Of a stretch of DNA of 64,000 nt, positions 30,401-42,344 are shown one piece after another. The stretch's first letter is position 1; each line of letters opens with the position of its first letter. The stretch is from Trebouxia sp. TZW2008 (Eukaryota; Chlorophyta; Trebouxiophyceae; Trebouxiales; Trebouxiaceae). The notes beneath the pieces were generated by a model. It worked only from the letters and a program-made list of their open reading frames with translations. It searched no databases and was not told where the DNA came from. The DNA lies in the NCBI GenBank assembly GCA_002118135.1, contig BDIU01000084.1, positions 53,486 through 117,485 on the forward strand, written 5' to 3'. A program made the translations under genes and the position numbers.

Positions 30401-33400
30401 AGAGGCCATTGCTGCAACATAATTGTCACGACATACTGCAGGCCTGCCAACCAAAGCTAAGTGCAAGCTGAAGGGATGAACAGAACGCACCGCTAGAGAG
30501 CTTCTAGTGTCATCAAGCTTGGCATGATAACTCTTTTCCACAGCCAGCTTGGCAAGCAGATTGACGGTTGCAGCAGCATCTACAGCTCTGTACATGTCTG
30601 CCAGATCTTGTACAACAGGCATCGCTAGCGTGTGTACCCTGCATGGGCAAAGGAAGGTTGACTGTTGCAGCAGCACTCACAGCTGTTTACATCTTGGCTG
30701 AATGTTGTACAACAGGCATTGCTAGCGTGTGTACCCTGCATGGGCAAAAGAAGGTTGACTATCGCAGCAGCACTCACGGCTGCTTACATCTTGGCTGATT
30801 GTTGTACAACAGGCATTGCTAGCGTGTGTACCCTGCATGGGCAAAAGAAGGTTGACTATCGCAGCAGCACTCACAGCTGTGTACATCTTGGCTGATTGTT
30901 GTACAACAGCATTGCTAGCGTGTGTACCCTGCATGGGCACAAGAAGGTTGACTATCGCAGCAGCACTCACAGCTGTGTACATCTTGGCTGATTGTTGTAC
31001 AACAGGCATTGCTAGCGTGTGTACCCTGCATGGGCACAAGAAGGTTGAATATTGCAGCAGCACTCACAGCTGTTTACATCTTGGCTGAATGTTGTACAAC
31101 AGGCATTGCTAGCGTGTGTACCCTGCATTCAAGTGTAGAATCTACTAATGGCTTGCTGATGTGACTTTTGAAGCAACACAGGAAAATCACAGCAGCGTTT
31201 CAAGCCTGATGCCACTCTACCAGGAGTTATGTGCCACTTGCCATCAGCATGAGCCCCACGTAGAGCCCCAAAGTCATACAGACCGTACTTGCTGAATTCC
31301 AGCTGTGATCTGGCACACTGAAACTCATGGAAAGGTAAGAGAAGCACTCAGATGCATGGTGCAACTCTGTAGGACAGGTAGAGTTTACAACATGCTCATT
31401 TGATGCACATTAAAGTTCGTGTGATCACACTGTGTGCAGTGTTGCACATTTTTGACATTCTCCTTCCTGCAATTGGGGTGGCTAGGCAGGTCTCATACAG
31501 AACATTTGTAGCAACTGCAGCTTAACTCTGAGCAGTATTCCATATGCAGAAATACTCCAGTAGCCATATTGTAATGTACCTGATTCTCCTCTCGCCGTTG
31601 GAAGATGAGAACAGGACTGCACACTGCATGTACGTGACGCTGCCAGTGAGCACACTCTCCTCATGCTTGATCTGGACTGCAAACGCTTTATCTGGATCAA
31701 CCTGCAGCACGCAGTTGTCAGCTGATACAACATATGTATCATTTCCTTCACAAAACCTTGCAACCTGAAATTGTACTTCGTGCAGAAGGCAAGATGATCT
31801 ACACTGATTTTTGGATCTTGAAGCTGTCATTCCTGCAGCAAGCAGTGGTCAGGCTGTCTGCCACATGCATAATATCTGACGCAAGCATAACAGCCTCAAT
31901 GCACATTGTCAGACAGCGTTCATGCAGAGAATTATGCCAGACATCGTTTTGGTCACAACCTATCCAACAGAAGGCCAGCGCACATGACATCTCACAGTCC
32001 CACTTCTAGTGTAAACTTGATGGCTACAGTATTGAGCACAACACATACCAATGTGCCTTGGCACAGCCTTGTCAGGCAAATGGCGCATACCTGAGGGAGG
32101 GACAGCAGATCTATGGAGCGGACAAAGAAGTGGCCATGGAACTGGGATATGCTGAGACCTTTGCTGCACCTCACGCGCATCACACCCTCCCAGCCTGTGA
32201 ACACATATCTGAAGTTTGTTACTGCCGCATAGCATAATCAGCAGTCAGTAAATATAATGCTTGCTCGCAAAAATGTGATGCTTGAGTTTGCTCAAGTGCT
32301 TGCACCAGGCAAATGGAGACAAACTGTGCGCCTTTGTGGTTTCAAATCTGCCCCCTGACACTGGTGTAAGAACAGGTAGCAGTTTCTGATTTAAAGTCAA
32401 GTCATAGCAGTGTTCACACCTGTTTGTCGAGCCAGATTGTGTTGGATCTCTGTCTGAAGCTTGGGTGCGTCCCTGGCAGGGTTGTAGCCAGGATAGCAGT
32501 ACACCCCGCCAGTTGTGTACTTGGCTAGAGCTGATAGAGACGCAAGATCCGTAAACTGCTGACTGCACAACACAGAAGCTGGCGTCAGCTTTGGCGGTGC
32601 AAACGTTGTCAGCCTTGCTAGTTCATGCAACTGTGCATGCTCTGCCATGCTCTGTGATTGCCATGGGAGTGAGACTTGACACAAAATAGAAGATGAAAAC
32701 ACCTCCCAGTGAATGTTGCTGATATAGAGATATGCAAACACTGAAAACACAATTAAGATGCATGGACCTCTCAGCGATGCTACCTGCCTCCAAGCTCGCA
32801 ATCAAACTTTGGAAGAATTTTAGCCGCAGTAGTGTACAAGATAAAGTCATCCTTTTCAATACCTGAATGAGAAGACGTCAATGCTGATTTGCGCCTTGCT
32901 GGCCTCTGCAGCAAACTTCTTGAAGAAGATGTCTTCTGGCACTCTCAGCCGGTGCTCGCTGTCTGTGTTGTACAGCGTGGGGTTATCTCGCTGCGTAATC
33001 TTGCCCACACCCACATTGGGTACTGACGTCTGAAACAGCAGCAGTTTGCCTCCAAGGGCCTCCATCATGAGATAAGCCGCTTGCAGAGCTGGGCCCATTG
33101 CACTGTCTGGCTGCAGCAAACACAGCAAACAGTGAAGTTCAGAGCACCCAAATCATCAACTTGGATCATGTGCGCATTAGGCACTGAAGTCGGAGGCAAC
33201 AGCAGCTTTTGCCCAACAGCCTGTATCATTAGGTAGACTGCTTGCAGAGCTGGACCCATTGCAGTGTCTGGCTGCAGCAAAAACGACACGTGGAGGGCAT
33301 TTGTGCAGGTACATGATTGATTCAATTACTGGCGCTAAGCAGGCTCTAAGACCAGATTGGCCATGCAAAGGGCTTGGTGATTGTTTGTGCAATCTAAATG

Positions 33401-36400
33401 CATGCGTGGCGAGTCTCAGGACCCAGCTAGTCACATGTGGATGCAGCCAGCCGTCTTCAAGCAGTCCCAACAGAGATAAACCTGGGGACAGCTGACGAGT
33501 CCTATCGCCTAAGGAATGCTTCAGGTGCCTGACAAAAGCTGGCGTGTTGTGCCGGCAACATCTGACAGGACTTTCTATTAATACCAAATCCCATTGCATG
33601 CCAGCAGTGGACCAGATACATGCACGCTGCATTTGCATTGATCATGCACATACACTATCGAAGGCCAAGAGGCAATTGTGCCAGTGTCAAACATGGCATT
33701 GACTGCAGCATAGATACACATTGTACAGCGTGCCTGCCGCGCACTGAATTTGCAAACATATTGCAGACATCAATGATGATGACGATGATAATGATGATGA
33801 TGACCATGACAATAACAATAACAATAATGGTAACTTGAAGGCAGTCTAGAGGTGATAAACAGGCGACAAAATTTCCAGCTCAAGCTCAGCAAGCTCAATG
33901 AGATGGGATTCACAACTGTGCGAGGTAAAATCCTTCCCAGCTTGTTGCACTCTGCAAGTACTCTGCGAAAGGTAAGCTCTTTCAGCTTTCTCTTGCAGGG
34001 CACAGCCATCGTGCATCAAACTGAGAAGTATTTTTGCTTGCAGACCTCATCTCCACAATATAAGCCTTGCATTTTTCAGAGCTTTGCTGCCATCGTAAAA
34101 ATTTGATCACAATATTCTGGCAAAACATCAGTGCAGACCCAGACTGCCATGGAAGCTGCACAGACTGCAATGTTTTGGCACAAATTGGCCTAGGCATAAT
34201 GCATTTTTTGACAGGTGGTTTAGAGGCGGGAACAGGCAACCTGTTTTCCAGCTCCAGCTCAGCAAGCTCATTGACTAGCATGGTATACTAGAAGGTGAAA
34301 GTCACAACCTTTTCTAGCTTGATGCACACTGGCTTCGCCTTGTGAAGGTGAGCATTCGTAGCTGCCTGCTTGCAAGGCACCGCCAGCTTGCACCAAGCTT
34401 AACAAAGCTTTGGCTTTCACCCCTTCAGGTTTCATGCTACTCAGTGAACTTGCAGAAGCTTTTACAGATTGTGCTTTTCAGAACATGCACAGTTCGCCAA
34501 CTTTATGCCAGGCACAGCCATCATCAAGCTGGGAAGAACTTTGAAGCATGAAAACGTTGTACCGTGGAGTTCACAGGAAGGCAAGTTTCACTCCTGTGAA
34601 CTCCACAATATAAAGTTTTCATTGTCCACAGCTCTGCCATCTTCGCAAAGGTCTGGGCAGAGTCGTACAGCAAAACCTCAGTACAGGCATTGACTGTCAT
34701 GGAAACCGCACAGTGTCTGGCTTTTGAAACAGTCAAATGGGCTTGCTATGTAGCTTGACCAAGAGTGAGCTATAGAGGAGCCTATGGACGGTGCAAGAAA
34801 ATCGGCGCTGTGGTGCACTAGGGGTGAAGCTTGATGCGTTGTGCCAGAGCTGACAGAAGTGCTGCCAGCAAAGGTGTTGGTAGACTTGCGCTTGGTGGGA
34901 CTGTCAACATACTATGGTTGTGCAACGGCAATGTAGAAGTGGAGACAGGCAACACATATCTCAGCAAAAGCTCAGCAAGATTTCTGAGCAGCATGGGACT
35001 CAACAGGCTGAAAGCCAAATCCTTCCTAGCTTAGTGCACACTGCATGTGCCTTGCGAAAGGTGAGCATTTGCAACTGCCTTGCGCAAGGCACAGACAGCG
35101 TGCACCAAGCTCGACAAAGCTTTGGCTTTCACTCCTTTGGGTTTCATGCTACTCAGTGAAGTTGTAGAAGCTTTTACAGAAATGTGCTTTTCAGAACATA
35201 AACCGTTCATCAGCTTTTTGCCAGGCACAGCCATCGTCAAGCTGGGAAGAACTTTGAAGCATGAAAACGTTGTACCGTGGAGTTCACAGGAAGGCAAGTT
35301 TCACTCCTGTGAACTCCACAATATAAAGTTTTAATTGTCCACAGCTCTGCCATCTTCGCAAAGGTCTGGGCAGAGTCGTACAGCAAAACCTCAGTACAGG
35401 CATTGACTGTCATGGAAACCGCACAGTGTCTGGCTTTTGAAACAGTCAAGTGGGCTTGCTGTGTAGCTTGACCAAGAGTGAGCTATAGAGGAGCCTATGG
35501 ACGGTGCAAGAAAATCGGCGGTGTGGTGCACTAGGGGTGAAGCTTGATGTATTGTGCCAGAGCTGACAGAAGTGCTGCCAGCAAAGGTTTTGGTAGACTT
35601 GCGCTTAGTGGGACTGTTAACGTACTATGGTTGTGCAACGGCAATGTAGAAGTGGAGACAGGCAACACATATCTCAGCAAAAGCTCAGCAAGATTCCTGA
35701 GCAGCATGGGACTCAACAGGCTGAAAGTCGAATCCTTCACAGCTTAGTGCACACTGCATGTGCCTTGCGAAAGGTGAGCATTTGCAACTGCCTTGCGCAA
35801 GGCACAGACAGCGTGCACCAAGCTTTGAAAGCTTTGGCTTTCACTCGTTTGGGTTCCATGCTACCCAGTGAGTTTGCTAAGCTTTTACCAAGTCTGTCTT
35901 GCAGAACATGAACCTTTTCAACCTCCTTTTGCAAGGCACCTCCAGCGTGCATATAGCTGGCAAAAGCTCTGGCTTTCACTCCTTTACGTTCCATGCTGCT
36001 CAGTAATCTTGCTGAGCCTTTGTTGAATGTACCTTGCAGAAGGTTGGACCTTGTGAAGTTGTAAAGCTTTTGTCTTTCATATCTGTGAACTCCACGGCAC
36101 GCACCTTGCCTCTTCCAAAGCTTTGCTGCCGTTGCACAGGTGTGTTCAGATTTGTCCAGCATCAGTATGCTTACTGCCATGAGAGTCAAAACATATGCAG
36201 CAAACCTAATCTTCCGGTGCTCTTGATTTGTATCTTGGTGAAGTGTGAGCAGTGGAGCAGCGTACAGTAGCAGTGGCAACAGATGTCCAGTCACAGCTCA
36301 GATTGCCCGTTGACTGCCATGAGACTCAAACCTGATGGCAGAAACATGCAATCTGAGCTGCTGCCGGACACCTGCTGCATTCAAGCTGTAGCTTGACCAT

Positions 36401-39400
36401 GTGTGGCCTGTGGACGACTCAGAGTGCATGCAACCTGACTTTACAAGTCAGCTTAAACGACACAGCTTGACGCTGTGCAAGAGCTTACACTGGTGCGACA
36501 GCAAAGGTGTCGGCCAGACTGTCCAGCAAAGCCTCGGCAGAGTCAGTGAATGCCACGAGATTCAAAGCGATGGCAGTCAGTAAGCGTTCTCAGCTGTTGC
36601 TGGACATCTGCTGCACCCAAGCTCTAGCTTGACCAAACAAGGGTGCATGAAGCTTAACCCTGTGATGTACTTAAGTGTGGACTGCTTATATGTGACCATT
36701 GCAGGAGCTTACAGAGGCGGTGACAGCAAAGGTGTCAGCCAGAATGTCCAGCACAATGTCAGAACGCTGACCTGAGACAGGTGCAAGATGTCCAGAGAGC
36801 CCTTCAGACATAGCTAAACAACGCGTGAGCTTTGGAGGGTGCAAAAAGACGTGATTGTGTGATTTATTCAACTGTGTTTTGCGCTTGAAACTGCCCTTCA
36901 GGTGTAGCTTGACAGAACGTGCAATGATGAGGTGCTTACAGAGGTGGTGGCAGCAAAGGTGTTTGCCAGGTTGTCCAGCAAGGCCTCCACAGCTTCCCTG
37001 CTCTCCTTCAAGTTCACTATCAGCTCATCTGGTACAGGCACAAATGGCTCATCCGTCTCTGCTACTACCTGAACACAACAAACATGACTTTTTCTCATTT
37101 CTGTCAATTGCTCAGGTTGCTGGACCATTTGAGACAGGTCTCAACTGACCAGCTTGCTGGGCCAGGTGACTTAGGCGAGAAAGGCTCATCTGTAGTTGCG
37201 ATCGCCTGACCACAAGACATGACAGCAGATTGAGGCATGTTTTGGGCAATCAAGCTGCTGTTTCACTAGCACAAAGGGCCCATTTGTCCCTGATACCACC
37301 TGGATGCAACGCCTGACAGCTGATTGGTTCTGCCATATGTCTATGTAACGCATTCCAACTTTTTGATCAGTGTAATGCACCGTGCACCGTTCTGCAGGAA
37401 AGCAACAAGACGCTCTATGTCAGAATCAACTTTGTCGAATAAAAAGAAACAGCAAAAATCCTACAGCATTTTCTTGCTTGACTTGCTGAGGCTTATGCAA
37501 GGGCACTGACCATCATTTGGGGGGCAGACGCGCCAGGCGACAGCTTGTAGAAGTGCAAGCTGGAGTCGAAGGTGATGAAGCCAACATGGGTGCGCTCCCC
37601 CCCTGGCAAAGTATCCAACGCGCCCTTGATGGCCTCTGCTATGGTGGGCAAGATTCCGGCTTGGACAGCTCGATAGGAGACATCTATGAGGAAGACGTAG
37701 GTTGGTGGCATTGGAGACCGGACCTGCAGCATTTGCAACAAAGTCAAGCAAGTTGTATGATCTGAGTTTATTGTGATGATAAGTACTGCAGTTGTGATGG
37801 AACATTGATGGTTACAATCCTGATCAACACGATGATCACCACAATACCAAGATTGGAATTCCAGTAGTAAAGTTTGGTAAGGATCTATTAGTTGGCAGCT
37901 AAAAGTCATGGGATGATGATGACCTTGGCTGCAGTCAAAGTCAAGCGTGGTTGGTTTTGAGTGCTTTTGATCAACAGAACAGATTCGTGATGCAGTTGCT
38001 CCAGAATCATTCAGCATTTGGCCATACCATGTACTCTTGCGGCGCAACAAATTCAACACTGCCCTGACTGAGTTCTGGTCTTTGGTGGTGATCCAGGCGT
38101 TTGCCCTGCCCATCTGTGGCGCAGAAGTACTCTGGCGGGCACTCGCACACCATGCCACAAAGATTGCACTGGAAACGCCTGCAGCACAATCTTTTTCGCC
38201 TGTGCTGATACTTGCCAGTAACAAACTTGCATACACGTACCTTCAGGTTTTGCTAGTGACAAGACAAATGGTCAAGCTGGCCCGCACTATTGCCTCAGTA
38301 TACCGGACACCTACATCTGGTTAGCATCACGCACGGGCTTGTACGACAGGGCTGTTAGCGCTACAACTTGGGCGCCTATGTTGTCATCTATATGGCACCC
38401 AGCTTCTGAGACTACAAGCCCAGACGACTGTTGCATTGTGCTTTATCATAGAGTTGATGACCACGCATGACACCAAAAATGGCACAACTGCATGTTTTGG
38501 GCTCAGAAGTTGACACCAAGCAATGCTGCCACAAGGAACAGAAACTCAGAAAAGAGTACAGAAAAATGCAGTCTGCAACATCAGGCAAGTTGTAGCCTTT
38601 GTCTAGGACAGCAGGGCTGATATGGGCACCTGCCATCTTCTGACCACTGCATGAAGGGGTTGATGTAGGTCCGGCACCGCCGACACCGGATGATGCCGTA
38701 GTTCTCTAGTTGGATGACAGGCAAGGGAGCGTCTTCTGGCGGGTCAGCAAAGGGATGGGCTATAGCTCCCAAAGGCAGCTGGAATCTGGCCCTCACAGCC
38801 TGCAACATAGCCTTGATCACGTTACCGCAATTTGCGCTTCTGTGGGTCAGGCTTGCAACACACTCAACACAAGCTTGCGTCATGCAGGTGCTGACTTTTT
38901 TTGTCATCATGTATATGCTTGTCAGACATATACAAGTCTGCCACAATGTGCAAAGCAACAATCACCTCTGGCAGCAAGACTTATGCTGCAGAAGCAGAAC
39001 TGACACATGGCGTAACACAGCAAATCATCAATCTTTGGGGTTAAGGCTGATGTGTATGTCTGGTCTTACAAAACATTCAAATCAACATACATCGATGGAA
39101 GTGATCATAGTGCTGTTTCAAGGCTGTTGATCTCTTCTTGACATGCACATCTGTAGCCTATTTGAATGATGTTGCTTTGCAAAATTTCCCTGCTCACGGA
39201 ATGTACTGCAAGTCAAGGTTCATAAGAGACATGAGCTACAAGAACATCTGCACATGCTGGCGCAGCAGTGTGCATGCTGCACATGTAATTGGATGAAAGT
39301 ACTCCTCCTTCCTTTAAGAGAGGCATGTTCACTGCTGGAGGCAAGGTGCACAAGACATTCCAAGTGATCGCCAGCAGGAAGCCATACTTGCTGTGCTGGG

Positions 39401-42344
39401 ATGGCATTACAGGTGAGGCGCAGGTATCTAGGGTTGGCATTGGCAGGGTAGATGGGTGTGGGAGGCGCCACAGCTGCCTCTGCAGCATCTCCTGTGGGTC
39501 TTGGAAACGATGCCAAGTCAACCCCTGCAGACCCAGCACAAATCTTCAAGCTGATTTGCAAAATGGCATTGAAGCAACTGCTCCTTCATTGTGGCATCCA
39601 AATCTCTGCCCAAAAAGAAGACAGGATTCAATAATGCAACAGCTTTTTTCGCTGCTTCTTCACATTATCTCTCTCAAGCAGGGTAAACAGTCACTGAACG
39701 CATCTCAAGTCACAGTAATGTAGCATCCTCCAACAGCCACAAGGTAAGAGTTTGAGGCAGCTTTGACCCCTGAGGCCCATGAAGAGTTATTGGGTCTTTG
39801 AAGGCATGAGCAACAGAAGGTGTGTCACCCTCTCCCACTGCTCAACTCAACTCAAAGTCACAAGTTTCTTGACATGCTGCACAGGACAGAGGCTGCCTTT
39901 GATCCTTGCCTTGTGGGGTTGAAAAGGGCTGATATTTGAGGAAACATAGAATAGGGTCGTTCCTTAGGAGTTTCAAGTTTTGTGCGTCGTCAAAACTAGA
40001 GGTCACAATGGTGTCCATTCAGCACCACCGTGCTTCTGCAGCTCCGTCTGTAGATGCAAACTCACAAGCGTGTGATGCACAGCACATGCAAGCATGGCTG
40101 CCACCTTGGCTCAACTTACCCACATCGCCTGGTTGACCAGGGGCAGCAGGACCAAGCGTGAGGGCCTCAAACTGATCTAACACTGCTTGGCTATGGGCGG
40201 GGCCATAGCTGGGGGGCAGTTGCGGCCCAGGCCCCCCAGGCTGGGAGAAACCCCCCTGCTGGGCCCCCCCAAAAGCAGGGGCTCTTGCCATGGGACGCGG
40301 GCCCCCTGGGCCTGGGGGGGCTGGGGAGGGGTAGAAGGAACCACCACCTGCGCCGCTGGTATCTGACCCAAAGGAACTTCCTCTAGATGGTGGCGCTCTG
40401 GGTTGGCCAAAACTGGGCACTGCAGCACCTGTGACAAAACAGCAAATCAGAACATGCCGAAAAGTTTGGCCCACGTTAAAAAAAAACAGGGCATGCATTG
40501 TGCACTGCAAGCCATGCTGGGCCACAGTGCAAAACACCAGCATGTGTGGTACAACAGCTACCTTTTGTTACAGAAGGTAGCTGCAAATTAGCCTCTTAAG
40601 CATGCGTCCCGCCAGCTTCATTGATTTGTGTGCAGCTTGGCAGGATTGTCTGATGATACACCTTTTTCCATGACTGATGCCAGTGTGCTTCAAGGACATA
40701 CCCAAGGGATGCAGGCCTATGCATTACATATGATTCATGTACGGCAAGGAAAGGTTGTGATCACCTGGTGGCGCCAACCCAGGCCGCCCTATGCTCTGCT
40801 GAGGGGGTGCAAAAGCAGCCCCCGGCCCCTGCTGCCCGGGCTGGGGGTACCCCCCAGGCAGGCTAGCCCCTGGAGGGGCCATTGGGGAAGAGCCCCCCAT
40901 GGTTGGGGGCCCAGGAGGCCGGGCCCCAAAGGCAGGTGCCCTTACCCCTGGGGGTCTTGGCCCTGGTAGCCCATTCGCAGTTGGCGGTGCAAAGCCTGTG
41001 GATTAAGGTGCAAAGTTTGAGCTTTTTTGCCTCGCTTTTGGGCTTTGTTTTGGCTCATGTGGCTTGTGTTTCCCAAGCAGATTGCGACAGGCAGCAGCAA
41101 AAACTACTTGGCTTGACTTTGATGAAGCTTGCAGGCAGCAGATGTGCATGAGGCAGGTGCAAGATCATGCTCGAGTCTCTGCTCCCTTGTGGTCTGTGCG
41201 TCATTCATAGCACTCTCGTTGCCCTGCTGCCACTGCAATACCTTCCCTGCCAATGCAAAAGCGGTATGGCGTGCAAATTGTCAAAAGTGCTCGCATGCCA
41301 TCGCCTGCTCTCTTTACTTTGCAATGCAGCTGTCAGATGTTCGCTATGATTGCTGTGCAACAGCAATGATATACGCTTCTGAGCCTGCTGAATGCCTACA
41401 CTCCCATGGAGTTCTGACTGCTTGGTAGACATGTCAGAGAACAAAATGCAGCACAAATGCATGTGAAGCAAGAAAGTTGAGTGCTTGACAAATACCTCCT
41501 GGCGCAGGTGGTCTGAAAGCTGATCCTGGTGTGCCTGCAGAGCTTGTCCTGACAGGCCCTGGGAAGCCAGGCACACCTGGGGCTGGAGGGCCTGCAGCAA
41601 CAAGCCCTGCTGAAGGCAGTCTTCAACTCAAGATGGCAACATAATCTGCTTGTTGCTTAACATTCGTCTGCTGACATGGCCAAGAGCTGTTGATTGACTA
41701 CAAGTGGGGTTTGTATGTTGTTGCTTAGTCACATGTTACGCCGGAGCACAGAGGTGCGCAAGGATTGATGTGAATTTGCTGAGGCAGAGTCTGTAAATGG
41801 CATATGATTGTTGCGGCGTTTGACGCCGTGAACGCCAACAATATTTGCTGAAACCTTCAGAGACAAGACCATGAGGCATGCACTCAGCTGAAGGTTGCAT
41901 GACAGAATGATTGATGGCAGGCAATGCAAAAGTGCCACAAGCGAGCAATAGGAAACACACCTGCAGAGTTAGGTCGGTTGGCACCAGGCGTGGCAATACC
42001 AGGCGCTGGTGCTCCTGCTAAGTTTGCGCTTGAGCTACGTCCAAAGCCTGCAGAATATGTGAGGCTTTGACACAGCCCATAGCAGACATGTGTCTCAGCA
42101 TATTTGCACAGGCTATACTTGGAAGCAAACCTGGTCCTTGGGGGTAAGGTCCATTACTTGCTGCTTGTTGTTGAGATGGTGGGCGGGAGCCTGCAGAGGA
42201 GGCGCATCAGCACAGTCAGGCCGAAAGCCCAGCGGTAGGTGTTGTTGTCGAGATGCACATATGCTTGTTTGACCTACCTGGAACTCCAAAACCAGGTTGC
42301 CGAGGGGGTCCGGGGTACTGCTGCCCGGACTGGAACCCCGACAT
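27418..42344 (-). CDS. SEC24: COPII coat cargo adaptor SEC24, 21 exons
   Basis: Binds cargo at ER exit sites as a dimer with SEC23. Exons in transcript order: 42344-42278, 42190-42131, 42047-41961, 41591-41496, 40995-40765, 40428-40120, 39524-39388, 38799-38630, 38178-38028, 37723-37511, 37068-36940, 33110-32863, 32562-32420, 32194-32091, 31701-31580, 30638-30491, 30308-30185, 29562-29382, 29212-29083, 28288-28135, 27533-27418. Sum 3120 nt, 1039 aa, like plant SEC24. Order of domains: Pro/Gly/Gln-rich disordered N-terminus (about 320 aa); zinc finger (RCRRC about residue 363, CNLC after it); trunk (YVFLIDVSYRAVQAG, GFITFDSSLHFY); beta-barrel and helical parts (FFVRSIDLLSLP, GERRIRVHTLAMPVV); gelsolin-like end (YLLDNGRIMVLWLGRNIP) and MHQLLIEDKMAQSQSYVDWM. 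Every junction keeps frame. Intron 11 is 3.8 kb of decayed exon copies. Confidence 0.97.
28009..28075 (-). repeat. Echo of SEC24 exon 20 tail and donor
   Basis: The exon end ...GACCTCAGAAGAGGCCGAGC...GTCCGGCAAG/GTGATC recurs 120 bp downstream as GACCTGAGGAGAGGCCAAGC...GTCCAACAAG/GTCAGT, a donor-like end. Confidence 0.85.
28500..28566 (-). repeat. Echo of SEC24 exon 20 head
   Basis: Encodes LVELEKPPSQEAALSV against VFELEQPPPQEAALSV in the true exon (28288-28135). It is upstream in the transcript and has decayed after about 60 bp. Confidence 0.85.
29620..29880 (-). repeat. Two echoes of SEC24 exon 18 head
   Basis: The true exon start reads LLKSSALRGGARDVLPDERI. One copy at about 29745-29625 keeps 110 bp with a stop created after LRG; a second at about 29873-29800 has an internal deletion. 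Both begin right after a ...CTGCAG acceptor. The intervals between copies share AAGCTGCAATCAGCTCAGCA. Confidence 0.9.
30005..30060 (-). repeat. Echo of SEC24 exon 17 tail and donor
   Basis: TACCCAGGGAGCCTGCAATT...AGTGCTAG/GTAGCT copies the true end TACCCAGAGAGCCTGCGCTA...GGTGCTAG/GTATTC, about 140 bp downstream in the intron. Confidence 0.85.
30639..31135 (-). repeat. 97-bp tandem array: five echoes of SEC24 exon 16 head
   Basis: The motif GCTAGCGTGTGTACCCTGCA (plus strand) occurs at 30624 (true exon), then 30721, 30818, 30914, 31011 and 31108. On the coding strand each unit has CCCATGCAG/GGTACACACGCTAGC, about 55 exon-like bases, then GCT/GTGAGTGCTGC, a consensus donor absent from the true exon (GTAGATGCTGC), then a 42-base mini-intron and the next acceptor. 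Confidence 0.95.
33165..33285 (-). repeat. Open-frame echo of SEC24 exon 12 head
   Basis: Encodes PDTAMGPALQAVYLMIQAVG against PDSAMGPALQAAYLMMEALG in the true exon 33110-32863, and continues KLLLPPTSVPN. It has an intact CTGCAG acceptor and no stop across about 105 bp, but I see no clear donor. Confidence 0.95.
33773..33836. repeat. Compound (ATG)n/(AAC)n microsatellite
   Basis: Runs of GATGATGATGA and AACAATAACAATAACAATAA in SEC24 intron 11. Confidence 0.9.
33960..36100 (-). repeat. ~714-bp higher-order tandem repeat in SEC24 intron 11
   Basis: AAGGTGAGCAT starts at about 34345, 35058 and 35771. Shared landmarks GAAGAACTTT (34531/35246) and GGGGTGAAGC (34821/35534) give periods of 713-715 bp. 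Two copies are over 90 percent alike; the third is partial and a more diverged piece lies near 33970. On the coding strand each unit carries peptides such as EVLLYDSAQTFAKMAEL and STNTFAGSTSVSSG that resemble the end of exon 11 (EALLDNLANTFAATTS). Confidence 0.85.
34564..34606. repeat. Perfect 15-bp stem hairpin (repeated at 35277-35319)
   Basis: GTGGAGTTCACAGGA, 13-nt loop, TCCTGTGAACTCCAC. Both copies of the 714-bp repeat keep the stem exactly. Confidence 0.85.
36460..36800 (-). repeat. Two echoes of SEC24 exon 11 tail and donor
   Basis: True end: LLDNLANTFAATTS/GTAAGC. At about 36790-36705 the strand reads VLDILADTFAVTAS/GTAAGC, and at about 36555-36485 LLDSLADTFAVAPV with GTAAGC. Both keep the donor hexamer. 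Confidence 0.9.
37230..37305 (-). repeat. Echo of SEC24 exon 11 head
   Basis: Encodes VVSGTNGPFVLVKQQL after a CAG, against VVAETDEPFVPVPDEL in the true exon 37068-36940. Exon 11 thus has echoes on both sides. Confidence 0.8.

Noticed and set aside
30568..31088. CRISPR-like array (regular 97-bp repeat)
   Set aside because: The units are continuous with no unique spacers and contain exon 16 sequence; the genome is eukaryotic.
40177..41000. Pro/Gly-rich frames on both strands as separate genes
   Set aside because: They are SEC24 exons 5 and 6 and their shadows; low-complexity GC-rich codons keep other frames open.
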